From positions 62,001 to 126,000 of the forward strand of contig JAFLSY010000004.1 of the NCBI GenBank assembly GCA_022510745.1: a stretch of DNA of 64,000 nt, given 5' to 3'. The stretch is from Lachnospiraceae bacterium. Its GTDB lineage: Bacteria > Bacillota > Clostridia > Lachnospirales > Lachnospiraceae. This document shows positions 42,517 to 51,002 of this stretch, piece after piece (within the stretch, counting starts at the first letter, position 1; each line of letters opens with the position of its first letter). The notes beneath the pieces were generated by a model. That model was not told where the DNA came from. It did no database searches and saw nothing but the letters and a program-made list of their open reading frames with translations. The position numbers and the translations under genes were made by a program.

Positions 42517-44326
42517 GGAAAAGAGCGCCCGTGTTCTGCGGGTATGTTATAATTATATATTTCCGCTTCTGCTTTTTCTCTATCCCCTTAGGCATATCCA
42601 TTGGGGATTGGATCTGTGGGATACGGGCTATAATTATGCGAATTTCCGCTACATGGGACTGCATCATATGGACCCTATGTGGCTTTTTTCCACTTATCTT
42701 GCTAACGGCGTGGGGCATTTTCTGACCCTTCTGCCCGGCGGGCATACACTGCTTTTCATGAACCTGTATACGGGACTGTTTGTAAGTTTAACGGTACTGC
42801 TTACATATTTCTTTTGTACAAAAAGATTTGGAATGCCGGCGCCATTGGTTTTCTGGGGGGAGATTATTGCCGCAAGTCTCTGCTGGTGCCCTACAGCCTT
42901 GCTTTATAACTATTTGACCTATTTGTTAATGCTTATCTGTCTGTTGCTGCTTTATGAGGGGTTGGCGATGGATAAGGCCCGCTTTCTGGTATTGGCCGGT
43001 GTGACGCTGGGAGCAAATGTGTTTACGCGCTTTTCCAATCTGCCCGAGGCAGCGTTTATTATAGCAGTATGGGCTTACGGCATTATCTGCCGTAAAAAAC
43101 CGCTTAAGGTGCTTAAGGAAACGGGCTTTTGTATTTTGGGATATGTAGCGGCGCTGGGAGTGGGATTGGGATATATAGGTCTTCGTTACGGTCTGAACGC
43201 CTATGTGGAAGGAATCAGACGGCTCTTTGCCATGACCGATACGGCTACGGACTATAAACCCACGAATATGCTCTACAGTATGTATCTGGGTTATCGGAAA
43301 AATCTTCACTGGTTTCTTCTGCTATTAGCATTTCTGTTTGCGGGAATGATATTCTGTTATGTGATGCCCCGGAAACTTAAAAGAGTGAAAGCAGTACTCT
43401 GTGCGGCGCTGGCATTTTTTGTTGTGGCATGGCTGTATTATCAGAAATTCTGCAGCCTGCACTTTGATGGATACGATGCTATGAGGCTCCCTGGCATTGT
43501 GTTTTTGATGCTGACGCTTACGGTCTGTGGTATCCGTATTCTGCAGCCTTCCGTGGATAAAAAAGAAAAATTGCTGGCAGGGATAGTTTTTCTTGTAGTA
43601 CTGTTGACTTCTCTGGGCAGTAATAACGGACTTTTGCCCAGCATCAACAATTTGTTTCTGGCCCTGCCCTACATTCTCTACTGTTTTTACAGGCTTTGTA
43701 AAAAGAAGGATGGGGAGGGACGGCTTTCCCTGCTGCCGCTCAAAGCGGTATGGGGCGGATTCCTGGCGCTTTTCTTGTTTCAAAGTCTGGGATTCGGAAT
43801 GGCTTTTGCCTTCGTGGAGGCGCATGGAGCAGAAAACTTAGTTGCAAAAGTTGAAAATAACGATGTATTAAAAGGCGTGTACATGAGCCCGGAACGGGCC
43901 GATTGGCTGCGCGGTATCAGCGCCTATGTGCAGGAAGAGGAACTTGCCGGCAGGGAAGTGATTCTATACGGATCGATCCCGTCGTTGAGTTTTTATCTGG
44001 AGATGCCGTCCGCATTCAATCCATGGAGTGATTTGACTTCCTACGGCGAAAGTGTTATGGTACAAGCACTAAAAGAAGTTGACCAAGCAGTTTTGGCAGG
44101 TGAAGGACCGCCGGTTATTATTTTGGATAGAAGGTTCCTGCTTTACAGGCAGGGTGGAGAAAACGCGCTGGAGCAGGCTGGTTATTCCGTTGCGGATATT
44201 AATAAAGTAAAATGGGATACCAAGCAGGAGCTGATTTGGGCATTTATGGAGAAGTGGGAATACGAGGAAACCTATTCCGACGATAAATTTGTCCTATACC
44301 GGACAGAAAAGAGGATTTATGATTAA
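42509..44326 (+). CDS. GT-C-like polytopic membrane protein
   Basis: This is a large membrane protein of 605 residues with about eleven hydrophobic segments and a soluble C-terminal domain (EEELAGREVILYGSIPSLSF to the end). An acidic residue follows the first TM segment (HWGLDLWDTGYNYANF), the position of the catalytic aspartate in GT-C glycosyltransferases that use polyprenyl-phosphate sugars. A specific family is not recognised. The three GT2 enzymes that would make such donors are in the same locus. The start is the ATG at 42509, eight bases after AAGGA. It overlaps both neighbours by eight bases. Confidence 0.72.
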   Translation: MNKEKSARVLRVCYNYIFPLLLFLYPLRHIHWGLDLWDTGYNYANFRYMGLHHMDPMWLFSTYLANGVGHFLTLLPGGHTLLFMNLYTGLFVSLTVLLTYFFCTKRFGMPAPLVFWGEIIAASLCWCPTALLYNYLTYLLMLICLLLLYEGLAMDKARFLVLAGVTLGANVFTRFSNLPEAAFIIAVWAYGIICRKKPLKVLKETGFCILGYVAALGVGLGYIGLRYGLNAYVEGIRRLFAMTDTATDYKPTNMLYSMYLGYRKNLHWFLLLLAFLFAGMIFCYVMPRKLKRVKAVLCAALAFFVVAWLYYQKFCSLHFDGYDAMRLPGIVFLMLTLTVCGIRILQPSVDKKEKLLAGIVFLVVLLTSLGSNNGLLPSINNLFLALPYILYCFYRLCKKKDGEGRLSLLPLKAVWGGFLALFLFQSLGFGMAFAFVEAHGAENLVAKVENNDVLKGVYMSPERADWLRGISAYVQEEELAGREVILYGSIPSLSFYLEMPSAFNPWSDLTSYGESVMVQALKEVDQAVLAGEGPPVIILDRRFLLYRQGGENALEQAGYSVADINKVKWDTKQELIWAFMEKWEYEETYSDDKFVLYRTEKRIYD

Positions 44327-45449
44327 TTTTAACGTGCCGCCCCATACGGGCAAGGAAATGGAATATATCGGACAGGCAGTGGCAAATCAGAAAATCTGCG
44401 GAGACGGAGAATTTACCCAAAAGTGCAATGCCTGGATAGAGAAAAAGACGGGTACCGGAAAATGTCTGCTTACAACCTCCTGTACCCATGCTACCGAGAT
44501 GGCGGCGTTGCTTGCGGATATTCAGCCCGGGGATGAGGCAATCATGCCCGCCTATACCTTTGTGTCTACAGCGGATGCTTTTGTACTTCGGGGCGGCGTG
44601 CCGGTATTTGTGGATATCCGTCCCGATACCATGAACTTGGATGAGAAGTTGATCGAGGCAGCCATTACTGATAGGACCCGGGCCATTGTGCCCGTGCACT
44701 ATGCGGGAGTGGGCTGTGAGATGGATACTATTATGGACATCGCCAAACGGCATAATCTGATGGTGATAGAAGATGCTGCTCAGGGAATTATGTCAACTTA
44801 TAAAGGAAAGGCTTTGGGAACTTTTGGAGAATTTGGCTGCTTTTCTTTCCATGAAACCAAGAATTTCAGCATGGGTGAGGGCGGAGCGCTGTTGATCAGG
44901 GATGAAAAATATGTAGAAGAGGCAGAAATTATCCGGGAGAAAGGGACCAACCGTTCTAAGTATTACAGAGGACAGATAGACAAGTACACATGGATCAATT
45001 ATGGTTCCTCCTACCTACCCAGTGATATGAACGCAGCTTATTTATACGCGCAGTTGGAACAGGCAGAAGAAATCACTGATGCCAGAAAAGCCTGCTGGAA
45101 CCGATACTATGAGAACCTAATGCCTCTGGCGGAGGTGGGAAAAATGGAACTGCCCTATGTTCCTGAACACTGTGAACACAATGCTCATATGTTTTACATC
45201 AAAACAGCGGATATAGAAGAGCGCAGCAGGTTGATCCAATTCCTGAAGGAGAATGAGATTTTAGCGGTATTTCATTATATTCCTCTGCATACAGCGCCGG
45301 CAGGCTTAAAGTTCGGACGTTTCCATGGAGAGGACAAATACACTACCAAGGAAAGTGAAAGACTGCTGCGGCTGCCCATGTACTATGGACTGAGACCGCA
45401 ACAGGTGGACTGTATCTGTGAAAAAATAAAGGAATTCTATGCGGACTAA
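44319..45449 (+). CDS. WecE-type dTDP-4-amino-4,6-dideoxygalactose aminotransferase
   Basis: This 376-residue PLP enzyme of the DegT/DnrJ/EryC1 class resembles WecE/RffA, which converts dTDP-4-keto-6-deoxyglucose to dTDP-4-amino-4,6-dideoxygalactose. The N-terminus FNVPPHTGKEMEYIGQAV, the cofactor segment VIEDAAQGIMSTYKGKALG and the PLP-lysine motif FHETKNFSMGEGG are typical. FREKGTNRSK-like IREKGTNRSKYYRGQIDKYT and SSYLPSDMNAAYLYAQLEQA are close to WecE. RfbA and RfbB, which supply its substrate, are encoded at 49.9-52.9 kb. The ATG at 44319 follows GAGG and overlaps the previous gene by eight bases. Confidence 0.9.
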   Translation: MINFNVPPHTGKEMEYIGQAVANQKICGDGEFTQKCNAWIEKKTGTGKCLLTTSCTHATEMAALLADIQPGDEAIMPAYTFVSTADAFVLRGGVPVFVDIRPDTMNLDEKLIEAAITDRTRAIVPVHYAGVGCEMDTIMDIAKRHNLMVIEDAAQGIMSTYKGKALGTFGEFGCFSFHETKNFSMGEGGALLIRDEKYVEEAEIIREKGTNRSKYYRGQIDKYTWINYGSSYLPSDMNAAYLYAQLEQAEEITDARKACWNRYYENLMPLAEVGKMELPYVPEHCEHNAHMFYIKTADIEERSRLIQFLKENEILAVFHYIPLHTAPAGLKFGRFHGEDKYTTKESERLLRLPMYYGLRPQQVDCICEKIKEFYAD

Positions 45450-45480
45450 AGCAGAAGAAGTATGATGCAGCCGCTTAAGG

Positions 45481-46452
45481 TTATTCGGTAAGGCCGGTTT
45501 GCAATGCTTCCTCCATACGCTCAGCCACAAGAACTTTTCCATCCGCATTCAGATGAATATTATCAATAAGATAGTCTGCAGCGATATCTTCATGAATAGC
45601 ACCGTAAAAGCAGTCTACAAAGGAAACTTCCAAAAGATCGGCAACAGCAGATTCTTGAATCACGTATGCGGACAATTTGCTTCCTCCGTAAACTTTGCTG
45701 TCACTGCTGATATAACTGCCGTCCTCTGCCACACCGAAAGCATAGGTAGGAGACATGACCACGATACGAATCCAGGGGTAATGTCCCTTGATCAGTTCAA
45801 TGCCAGCGGCCACGGCCCCTGCAAAGGTCTGAGGATCAGCCGCATTCTCCGGATTCGTCACCGGGCGGCCATCCAAAAAGTCGCTGCCGTCATACATGAC
45901 ATAGATCACATCCACGGTGCGGAAATCAAGTTTTTCTAAGGTTTCAATAGATTTCTGCAGTTCTTCGGGAATCTCCTCCATATTCTCATAAGCCAAATCC
46001 ACGATCTGCCGGTTGTCCATAGTAAAGACGGTGGTCAGCCAGTAGAAACTGAAAACGTCCATGGGATACTCGGTACATTGCGGGGTGGCATTGAAAGAGG
46101 ACATATGGGAATCCTCAATGGCGCAGTTATATACGGTGGCACCGACAGCTTCTGCAAAAAGGTTACAGGGATTGTCTGGAGAATCCTTGTCATCTGCAAA
46201 GACGTTGCCCAGAAAGAGGACGGTCGTCACACCGTCGTCTGCCGGAAAGGTCCCATCGTCTTCCGCCCAGAGGGGAATAATATTGTCATAAGTTTGAAGT
46301 TCTGCATTTCCTGGTACGGGAATAGCGTCAATTTCTTCCTGGGTTATATAGCGGCCGAACCTTACGAATTTCATAACGATCATGATCAAGACCATGATGA
46401 TGACAAGAAGCATGATCAGATGTATATTCAGTTTAAATTTCTTTTTTTCCAT
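45481..46452 (-). CDS. SGNH/GDSL-like membrane-anchored protein
   Basis: From the ATG at 46452 (AAGGTGA before it) the protein has 323 residues. A basic N-terminus and a TM anchor (LIMLLVIIMVLIMIVMKFV) precede an extracytoplasmic alpha/beta domain. The C-terminal catalytic block DNIHLNADGKVLVAERM is typical of SGNH hydrolases, and VDVIYVMYDGSDFLDGRP matches the block III region. The expected GDS nucleophile position reads FLGNVFADD, so the usual serine is not obvious. It converges on the WecE-type gene. A role in glycan deacylation or acyl transfer is inferred from context only. Confidence 0.65.
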   Translation of the reverse strand: MEKKKFKLNIHLIMLLVIIMVLIMIVMKFVRFGRYITQEEIDAIPVPGNAELQTYDNIIPLWAEDDGTFPADDGVTTVLFLGNVFADDKDSPDNPCNLFAEAVGATVYNCAIEDSHMSSFNATPQCTEYPMDVFSFYWLTTVFTMDNRQIVDLAYENMEEIPEELQKSIETLEKLDFRTVDVIYVMYDGSDFLDGRPVTNPENAADPQTFAGAVAAGIELIKGHYPWIRIVVMSPTYAFGVAEDGSYISSDSKVYGGSKLSAYVIQESAVADLLEVSFVDCFYGAIHEDIAADYLIDNIHLNADGKVLVAERMEEALQTGLTE

Positions 46453-46553
46453 AAAAATCACCTTTTCCATAGTCTGTTATATGGACTCATTGTACTATTA
46501 TCCCAAAAAAAAGTCCAGTCAAGTCAGGCGGATTTAATAAAATATAAAGGAAT

Positions 46554-46572
46554 GATACAAAGAAGATACAAA
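46554..46572 (+). promoter_or_regulatory. GATACAAA direct repeat, 11-bp period
   Basis: GATACAAA occurs at 46554-46561 and again at 46565-46572. The same octamer pair with the same 11-bp period lies upstream of the LCP gene (61049-61067). Direct repeats spaced one helical turn are typical for OmpR-family response regulators such as WalR. TATATG at 46589-46594 could be a -10 served by it. Confidence 0.5.
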
Positions 46573-46659
46573 AATAGGGAAAATGGGATATATGTGGAAA
46601 AATGAGAAGCCGATTAAGAAAAAAATAAGAATTAACGGCGTTTGAAGGCGCTTTTTGCC

Positions 46660-46688
46660 TTGCTGGAAGAGCTTTGAAATGATATAAT
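46660..46688 (+). promoter_or_regulatory. Promoter of the GH25-rml-ABC exporter operon
   Basis: TTGCTG (46660-46665) and TATAAT (46683-46688) have a 17-bp spacer, 45 bases before the ATG of the GH25 gene. The intergenic region 46453-46733 holds otherwise only the direct repeat described separately and A/T-rich sequence. Confidence 0.75.
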
Positions 46689-46733
46689 ATTACATGATTA
46701 CTGCTTATGAAAAATCGAAAGGTACGTGATAAA

Positions 46734-49700
46734 ATGAAAAAACTTTTTGGACGTAACAGACAGTATGAAGAAGATATGGATTTAGAGGGTTTGGACACTT
46801 CTTATGAAGAAACAGAGGAATATTACGAAGAGGGCGCTTATGATGGAGAAGAGCCCTTTGAGGGAGAGTTTTATGAGGAAGAAGGCTTTTATGAAAGTGA
46901 GGAAGGGGTAGAGGCTTTCGAGACGGAAGCTGTCTATGAAGGAGAAGAAGAGGTTTTCGAGGCAGAAGCCATTTATGAAGGAGAAGAAGAGGCTTTCGAG
47001 GCAGAAGCCGTTTATGAAGGAGAAGAAGAGGTTTTCGAGGCAGAAGCCGTTTATGAAGGAGAAGAAGAGGCTTTTGAGGCAGAAGCCGTTTATGAAGGAG
47101 AAGAAGAGGCTTTTGAGGCAGAAGCCGTTTATGAAGGAGAAGAAGAGGTCTTCGAGGCAGAAACTGTCTATGAGGGCGAAGAGTTCTATGAAGAAGCTGA
47201 TGCAGGGGAAGAAGTTTATTTCGAAGGGGCTCCTGAGGAAGCGGACTATATCGAATTGGAGGATCTTTCTGAAGACGGCGAGGTCTATTTTGAGGAGGAT
47301 GAATCCGCCTGCGAGGAGAACGAAGAGGAAGCAATTCTGGCATGGAGTGATATGCCGGATAAAAATATATTTCAAAAAATATGGTACTCTATGATTCATA
47401 TGAGCACCATGGACAGATTAATAACCACAACGGGTGTACTGGTGCTGATACTGGCTCTGGTTGCAGGAGGGGTTTTTGCCAGTGCGCGGATGTCAGATAC
47501 AGAAGTGGCTTCTTTTGATATGGTAGGCGCCCAGCTGGACGGGATCACCCTGATAGGTGAGCATGGCCTGACTGCGGTAGCGGACGCGGAACTTGCAAAA
47601 ATACAAGCGGCAAATGCTATTGAAAACGAGGATGGTGAAGAAGGCAGCCAAGGCGGAGAATATCAGGAGAATGATTACAAGAGAGAGGTAGAGGTGACCT
47701 TGAACATGACCTCTATCGAGAAGGATCTGAAACTGAAATTTGTTAACAGCAGCACGAAGAAGCTGATTGCCAATGTTCCTTTTTCCGTTACGGTGAAAAC
47801 GCCGGATGGAAAGACCGAAACATGGACGGACGACGATATGGACGGCATTATCTATAAAAGCGATATCACGCCCGGCAGTTATTCGGTGGCGATGAATGCT
47901 TTGACTGACAGCAAATATGCGGGCTATATTATTTCTACAGAATCCAAGAAGGTAACCGTTCGCAAGGAGATCGCCTATGAAAAGGTAGATGTATCGGATG
48001 AAATTAAAAATGAATCTGAATTAGCACAGAAAGAGGACGCTGAGAATGAGTTGGAGGTCGAGTCCGAACTGGTGGATACCGTGGCTTGGGTGGAATCCAC
48101 CGTGACGCCCGGAAAAGTGGTCTGGACGGAAGTTCCCAGAGCCAGTCTCAATGTAGATACTTCCTTATTCGCACAGGGAGGTCCTATTATGAAGACGGCT
48201 GCCGAGGCTTCGGTAGGAGTGCTTTTGGGGCAGGCGGAGCAGCTTGCAGCCAATATGCCGGATGGGGGAATCAGTACAATTACGGCGGATGAAATTTCTC
48301 CCAATTCATCCGCCGCACCGGAAACAAGCGCTTCTCCCGAGACCAGCCCTTCCACAAGTCCGGAGAATCCTACACCCAGTCCTTCCACAAGTCCGGAGAA
48401 CCCTACTCCCAGTCCTTCCACAAGTCCGGAGAATCCTACTCCCAGCCATTCGCCGGAGGAGCCGGATCAGGGTACCGTGACGGAACTGACATTACATGAG
48501 ACCTCGCTTTCTCTGGTAGTGGGTCAAGAGAAAACTTTGGAAGTAACTGTTAAGCCTGAAACAGAAAAAGATAAGCTGAACTGGACAAGTGACAAGCCTT
48601 CGGTAGCTACGGTAGAAAACGGCAAAGTGACCGCTGTTGCTGCAGGAACCGCGGAGATTACGGTAAAAGCAGGAGATATGACTGCCAAATGTACCGTTAC
48701 GGTAACGGATGCGAATGTGAGTATTACGATAGACCCCGCATCCACAAGCGTTTTAAGCGGGGAATCCAAGGATCTGACCATAACAATAACCGGCGGCAGC
48801 GCTTCGGGGCAGGCTACGATAAAAACCAGCGATAAGAATATTGCGACCCTATCCACGGAGACGCTTGCGGCGGACGGAAAGACAACCGTTAAGGTGACAG
48901 GTGTGGGAGCCGGAACAGCAACCATTACCGTCACATATAAGGTCGGCAATGTGGAGAAGAGTGCAACTGCCACTGTGAAAGTTCTTTCCAAGGACAATAA
49001 GCTGGTTGATAAAAATAATAACCAGATTTGGGTAAAGGCAGCCGAAGACAAATATGTAGAAGCTACTTATGCAGATTACTACAATACTGCCATTACAACA
49101 TTTTACCTGCGTACTGAAGCGGCGCCGAGATATACGGGCTGGCAGAGCATTGACGGCAAGATGTACTATTTTGACGCAAATGGAAACAAAGTGACCGGTG
49201 AGCAGGTCATACAGGGTGCAAAATACACTTTTGCCAGCGACGGGTCCCTGGTAGTGGGCAGCGGCAGCTTCGGTATCGACGTTTCCAAATGGAACGGAAA
49301 GATTGACTGGAACGCTGTGAAAAATTCCGGTGTAAGCTATGTGATCATTCGCTGCGGCTACAGAGGCTACGGCAGCGGCGCGTTGGTGGTTGATCCGTAT
49401 TTCGAACAGAATATCAAAGGCGCTACGGCAGCAGGCATTAAGGTGGGGGTTTATTTCTTCTCCCAGGCAGTCAATAAGAACGAGGCTGTAGAGGAGGCGT
49501 CCATGGTGCTGCAGTTGGTGAGAGGTTATACCATATCTTATCCGATCTTCTTAGATGTAGAGTATTCAGGCGCAGCAGGCAATACAGGCCGTGCAGATAA
49601 ACTGGATGTGGCAACACGGACAGAGATTATCAAGGCTTTCTGCGAAACCATCCGGAATTCCGGTTATACGGCAGGTGTTTACGCCAACAAGAGCTGGCTG

Positions 49701-49871
49701 ACCAGTATGATTGATACCAGTCAGCTGTCCAAGTATAAGATTTGGCTGGCGCAGTATGCAGCGGCGCCTACCTATACGGGAAGATATGATATGTGGCAGT
49801 ATAAATCTACCGGAAGGGTAACGGGCATCAACGGAGATGTGGATCTGAATTTGAGTTATCTGGGATATTAG
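46734..49871 (+). CDS. Membrane-anchored GH25 lysozyme with acidic repeats and Ig-like domains
   Basis: From the ATG at 46734 (GAAAGG before it) the protein has 1045 residues. The order is: an acidic region with seven 13-residue repeats (about 60-150); a TM segment (about 228-250); a beta-rich domain containing MTSIEKDLKLKFVNS (about 320-400); a Ser/Thr/Pro repeat linker (539-571); a bacterial Ig-like domain (about 582-660, ending VAAGTAEITVKAGDMTAKC); a second Ig-like domain (to about 755); a cell-wall-binding-type repeat (GWQSIDGKMYYFDANGNKV); and a C-terminal GH25 muramidase with GIDVSKWNGKIDW and the acidic pair in FLDVEYSG. GH25 cleaves peptidoglycan glycan strands. The topology implies a cytoplasmic acidic N-terminus. 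Confidence 0.92.
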   Translation: MKKLFGRNRQYEEDMDLEGLDTSYEETEEYYEEGAYDGEEPFEGEFYEEEGFYESEEGVEAFETEAVYEGEEEVFEAEAIYEGEEEAFEAEAVYEGEEEVFEAEAVYEGEEEAFEAEAVYEGEEEAFEAEAVYEGEEEVFEAETVYEGEEFYEEADAGEEVYFEGAPEEADYIELEDLSEDGEVYFEEDESACEENEEEAILAWSDMPDKNIFQKIWYSMIHMSTMDRLITTTGVLVLILALVAGGVFASARMSDTEVASFDMVGAQLDGITLIGEHGLTAVADAELAKIQAANAIENEDGEEGSQGGEYQENDYKREVEVTLNMTSIEKDLKLKFVNSSTKKLIANVPFSVTVKTPDGKTETWTDDDMDGIIYKSDITPGSYSVAMNALTDSKYAGYIISTESKKVTVRKEIAYEKVDVSDEIKNESELAQKEDAENELEVESELVDTVAWVESTVTPGKVVWTEVPRASLNVDTSLFAQGGPIMKTAAEASVGVLLGQAEQLAANMPDGGISTITADEISPNSSAAPETSASPETSPSTSPENPTPSPSTSPENPTPSPSTSPENPTPSHSPEEPDQGTVTELTLHETSLSLVVGQEKTLEVTVKPETEKDKLNWTSDKPSVATVENGKVTAVAAGTAEITVKAGDMTAKCTVTVTDANVSITIDPASTSVLSGESKDLTITITGGSASGQATIKTSDKNIATLSTETLAADGKTTVKVTGVGAGTATITVTYKVGNVEKSATATVKVLSKDNKLVDKNNNQIWVKAAEDKYVEATYADYYNTAITTFYLRTEAAPRYTGWQSIDGKMYYFDANGNKVTGEQVIQGAKYTFASDGSLVVGSGSFGIDVSKWNGKIDWNAVKNSGVSYVIIRCGYRGYGSGALVVDPYFEQNIKGATAAGIKVGVYFFSQAVNKNEAVEEASMVLQLVRGYTISYPIFLDVEYSGAAGNTGRADKLDVATRTEIIKAFCETIRNSGYTAGVYANKSWLTSMIDTSQLSKYKIWLAQYAAAPTYTGRYDMWQYKSTGRVTGINGDVDLNLSYLGY
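46911..47183 (+). repeat. 39-bp coding tandem repeat, seven units
   Basis: Seven in-frame 39-base units encode variants of E-A-F-E-A-E-A-V-Y-E-G-E-E. The inner copies are nearly identical at DNA level, which suggests recent expansion. Copy number is likely to vary between strains. Confidence 0.93.
48348..48446 (+). repeat. 33-bp coding tandem repeat, three units
   Basis: Three units encode P-S-T-S-P-E-N-P-T-P-S, a flexible, extended wall-spanning linker of the GH25 protein. Confidence 0.88.
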
Positions 49872-49919
49872 TTCCGAAAAGTGAAAAGAAAAATAAAGGA
49901 GCAGGACGAGAGAAAGCAT

Positions 49920-51002
49920 ATGAGAACTTATTTGGTAACGGGCGGAGCGGGTTTTATCGGTTCTAATTACATTCATTACATGTTTAAAAAATACGGGGAC
50001 GAGATTCGTATTATCAATGTGGATGTGCTGACTTATGCGGGAAATCCCGAAAATTTAAAAGATGTGGAAAACCGTGACAACTATACTTTTGTGAAAGCCG
50101 ATATCTGCGATAAAGAGGCCATCCGAAAGGTGTTTGCCGAAAACGATATTGACAGGGTAGTGCATTTTGCGGCGGAAAGCCATGTGGACAGAAGCATCCG
50201 CAATCCGGAGGTTTTTGTGCAGACCAATGTGCTGGGAACCGCGGTGATGTTAAACTGTGCAAAGGAAGCCTGGGAGCTGCCGGAGGGCGGTTTTAGGGAG
50301 GGAAAGAAGTTCCTGCATGTATCCACGGATGAAGTATATGGTTCTTTGCCGGAGGACGGGAACGCGTTTTTCTATGAGACCACACCCTATGATCCCCACA
50401 GCCCTTATTCCGCCAGCAAGGCCTCTTCGGACATGCTGGTGAAGGCTTATATGGATACTTATCATTTTCCGGCAAATATCACCAACTGTTCCAATAATTA
50501 CGGACCGTACCAGTTCCCGGAAAAGTTCATTCCTCTGATGATCAACAATGCGCTGCAGGGAAAGAAACTTCCGGTATACGGAGACGGTAAGAATGTACGG
50601 GACTGGCTGTATGTGGAGGACCATGCGAAGGCGATTGACATGGTACAGGAACAGGGCAGATTATTTGAGACCTATAACATCGGCGGACACAATGAGAAGC
50701 AGAATATTGAAATCCTGCATATTATTCTGGATACGCTGCGGGAAATGCTGCCGGATAACGATCCCCGCAAGGCACATGTTACGCAGGAACTGATTTCCTA
50801 TGTGGAGGACCGCAAGGGGCATGACAGGCGCTATGCCATTGCACCGGATAAGATCAAGGCAGAGATCGGGTGGTATCCAGAAACCATGTTCAAAGACGGC
50901 ATTAAAAAGACCATAGCATGGTATTTTGAGCATGAAGACTGGATGAAGCATGTGACTAGTGGAGATTATCAGAAGTATTATGAAGAGATGTACGAGAAAT
51001 AA
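49920..51002 (+). CDS. rfbB: dTDP-glucose 4,6-dehydratase
   Basis: RfbB (RmlB) converts dTDP-glucose to dTDP-4-keto-6-deoxyglucose. The 360 residues begin MRTYLVTGGAGFIGSNYIHY, the family start; a GTG 39 bases upstream would add a non-conserved, highly charged extension. Also present are HFAAESHVDRSIRNPEVF, the catalytic VSTDEVYGSLPEDG, Tyr-x3-Lys in SPYSASKASSDMLVKAY, NCSNNYGPYQFPEKFIPLMI and DWLYVEDHAKAIDMV. The product is shared by RfbC (rhamnose route) and the WecE-type aminotransferase. It is second in the GH25-led operon. Confidence 0.97.
   Translation: MRTYLVTGGAGFIGSNYIHYMFKKYGDEIRIINVDVLTYAGNPENLKDVENRDNYTFVKADICDKEAIRKVFAENDIDRVVHFAAESHVDRSIRNPEVFVQTNVLGTAVMLNCAKEAWELPEGGFREGKKFLHVSTDEVYGSLPEDGNAFFYETTPYDPHSPYSASKASSDMLVKAYMDTYHFPANITNCSNNYGPYQFPEKFIPLMINNALQGKKLPVYGDGKNVRDWLYVEDHAKAIDMVQEQGRLFETYNIGGHNEKQNIEILHIILDTLREMLPDNDPRKAHVTQELISYVEDRKGHDRRYAIAPDKIKAEIGWYPETMFKDGIKKTIAWYFEHEDWMKHVTSGDYQKYYEEMYEK

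Noticed and set aside
46911..47183. Regular 39-bp repeats as a possible CRISPR array
   Set aside because: The units are contiguous, without unique spacers, and in frame inside a long coding region, so they are a protein tandem repeat.
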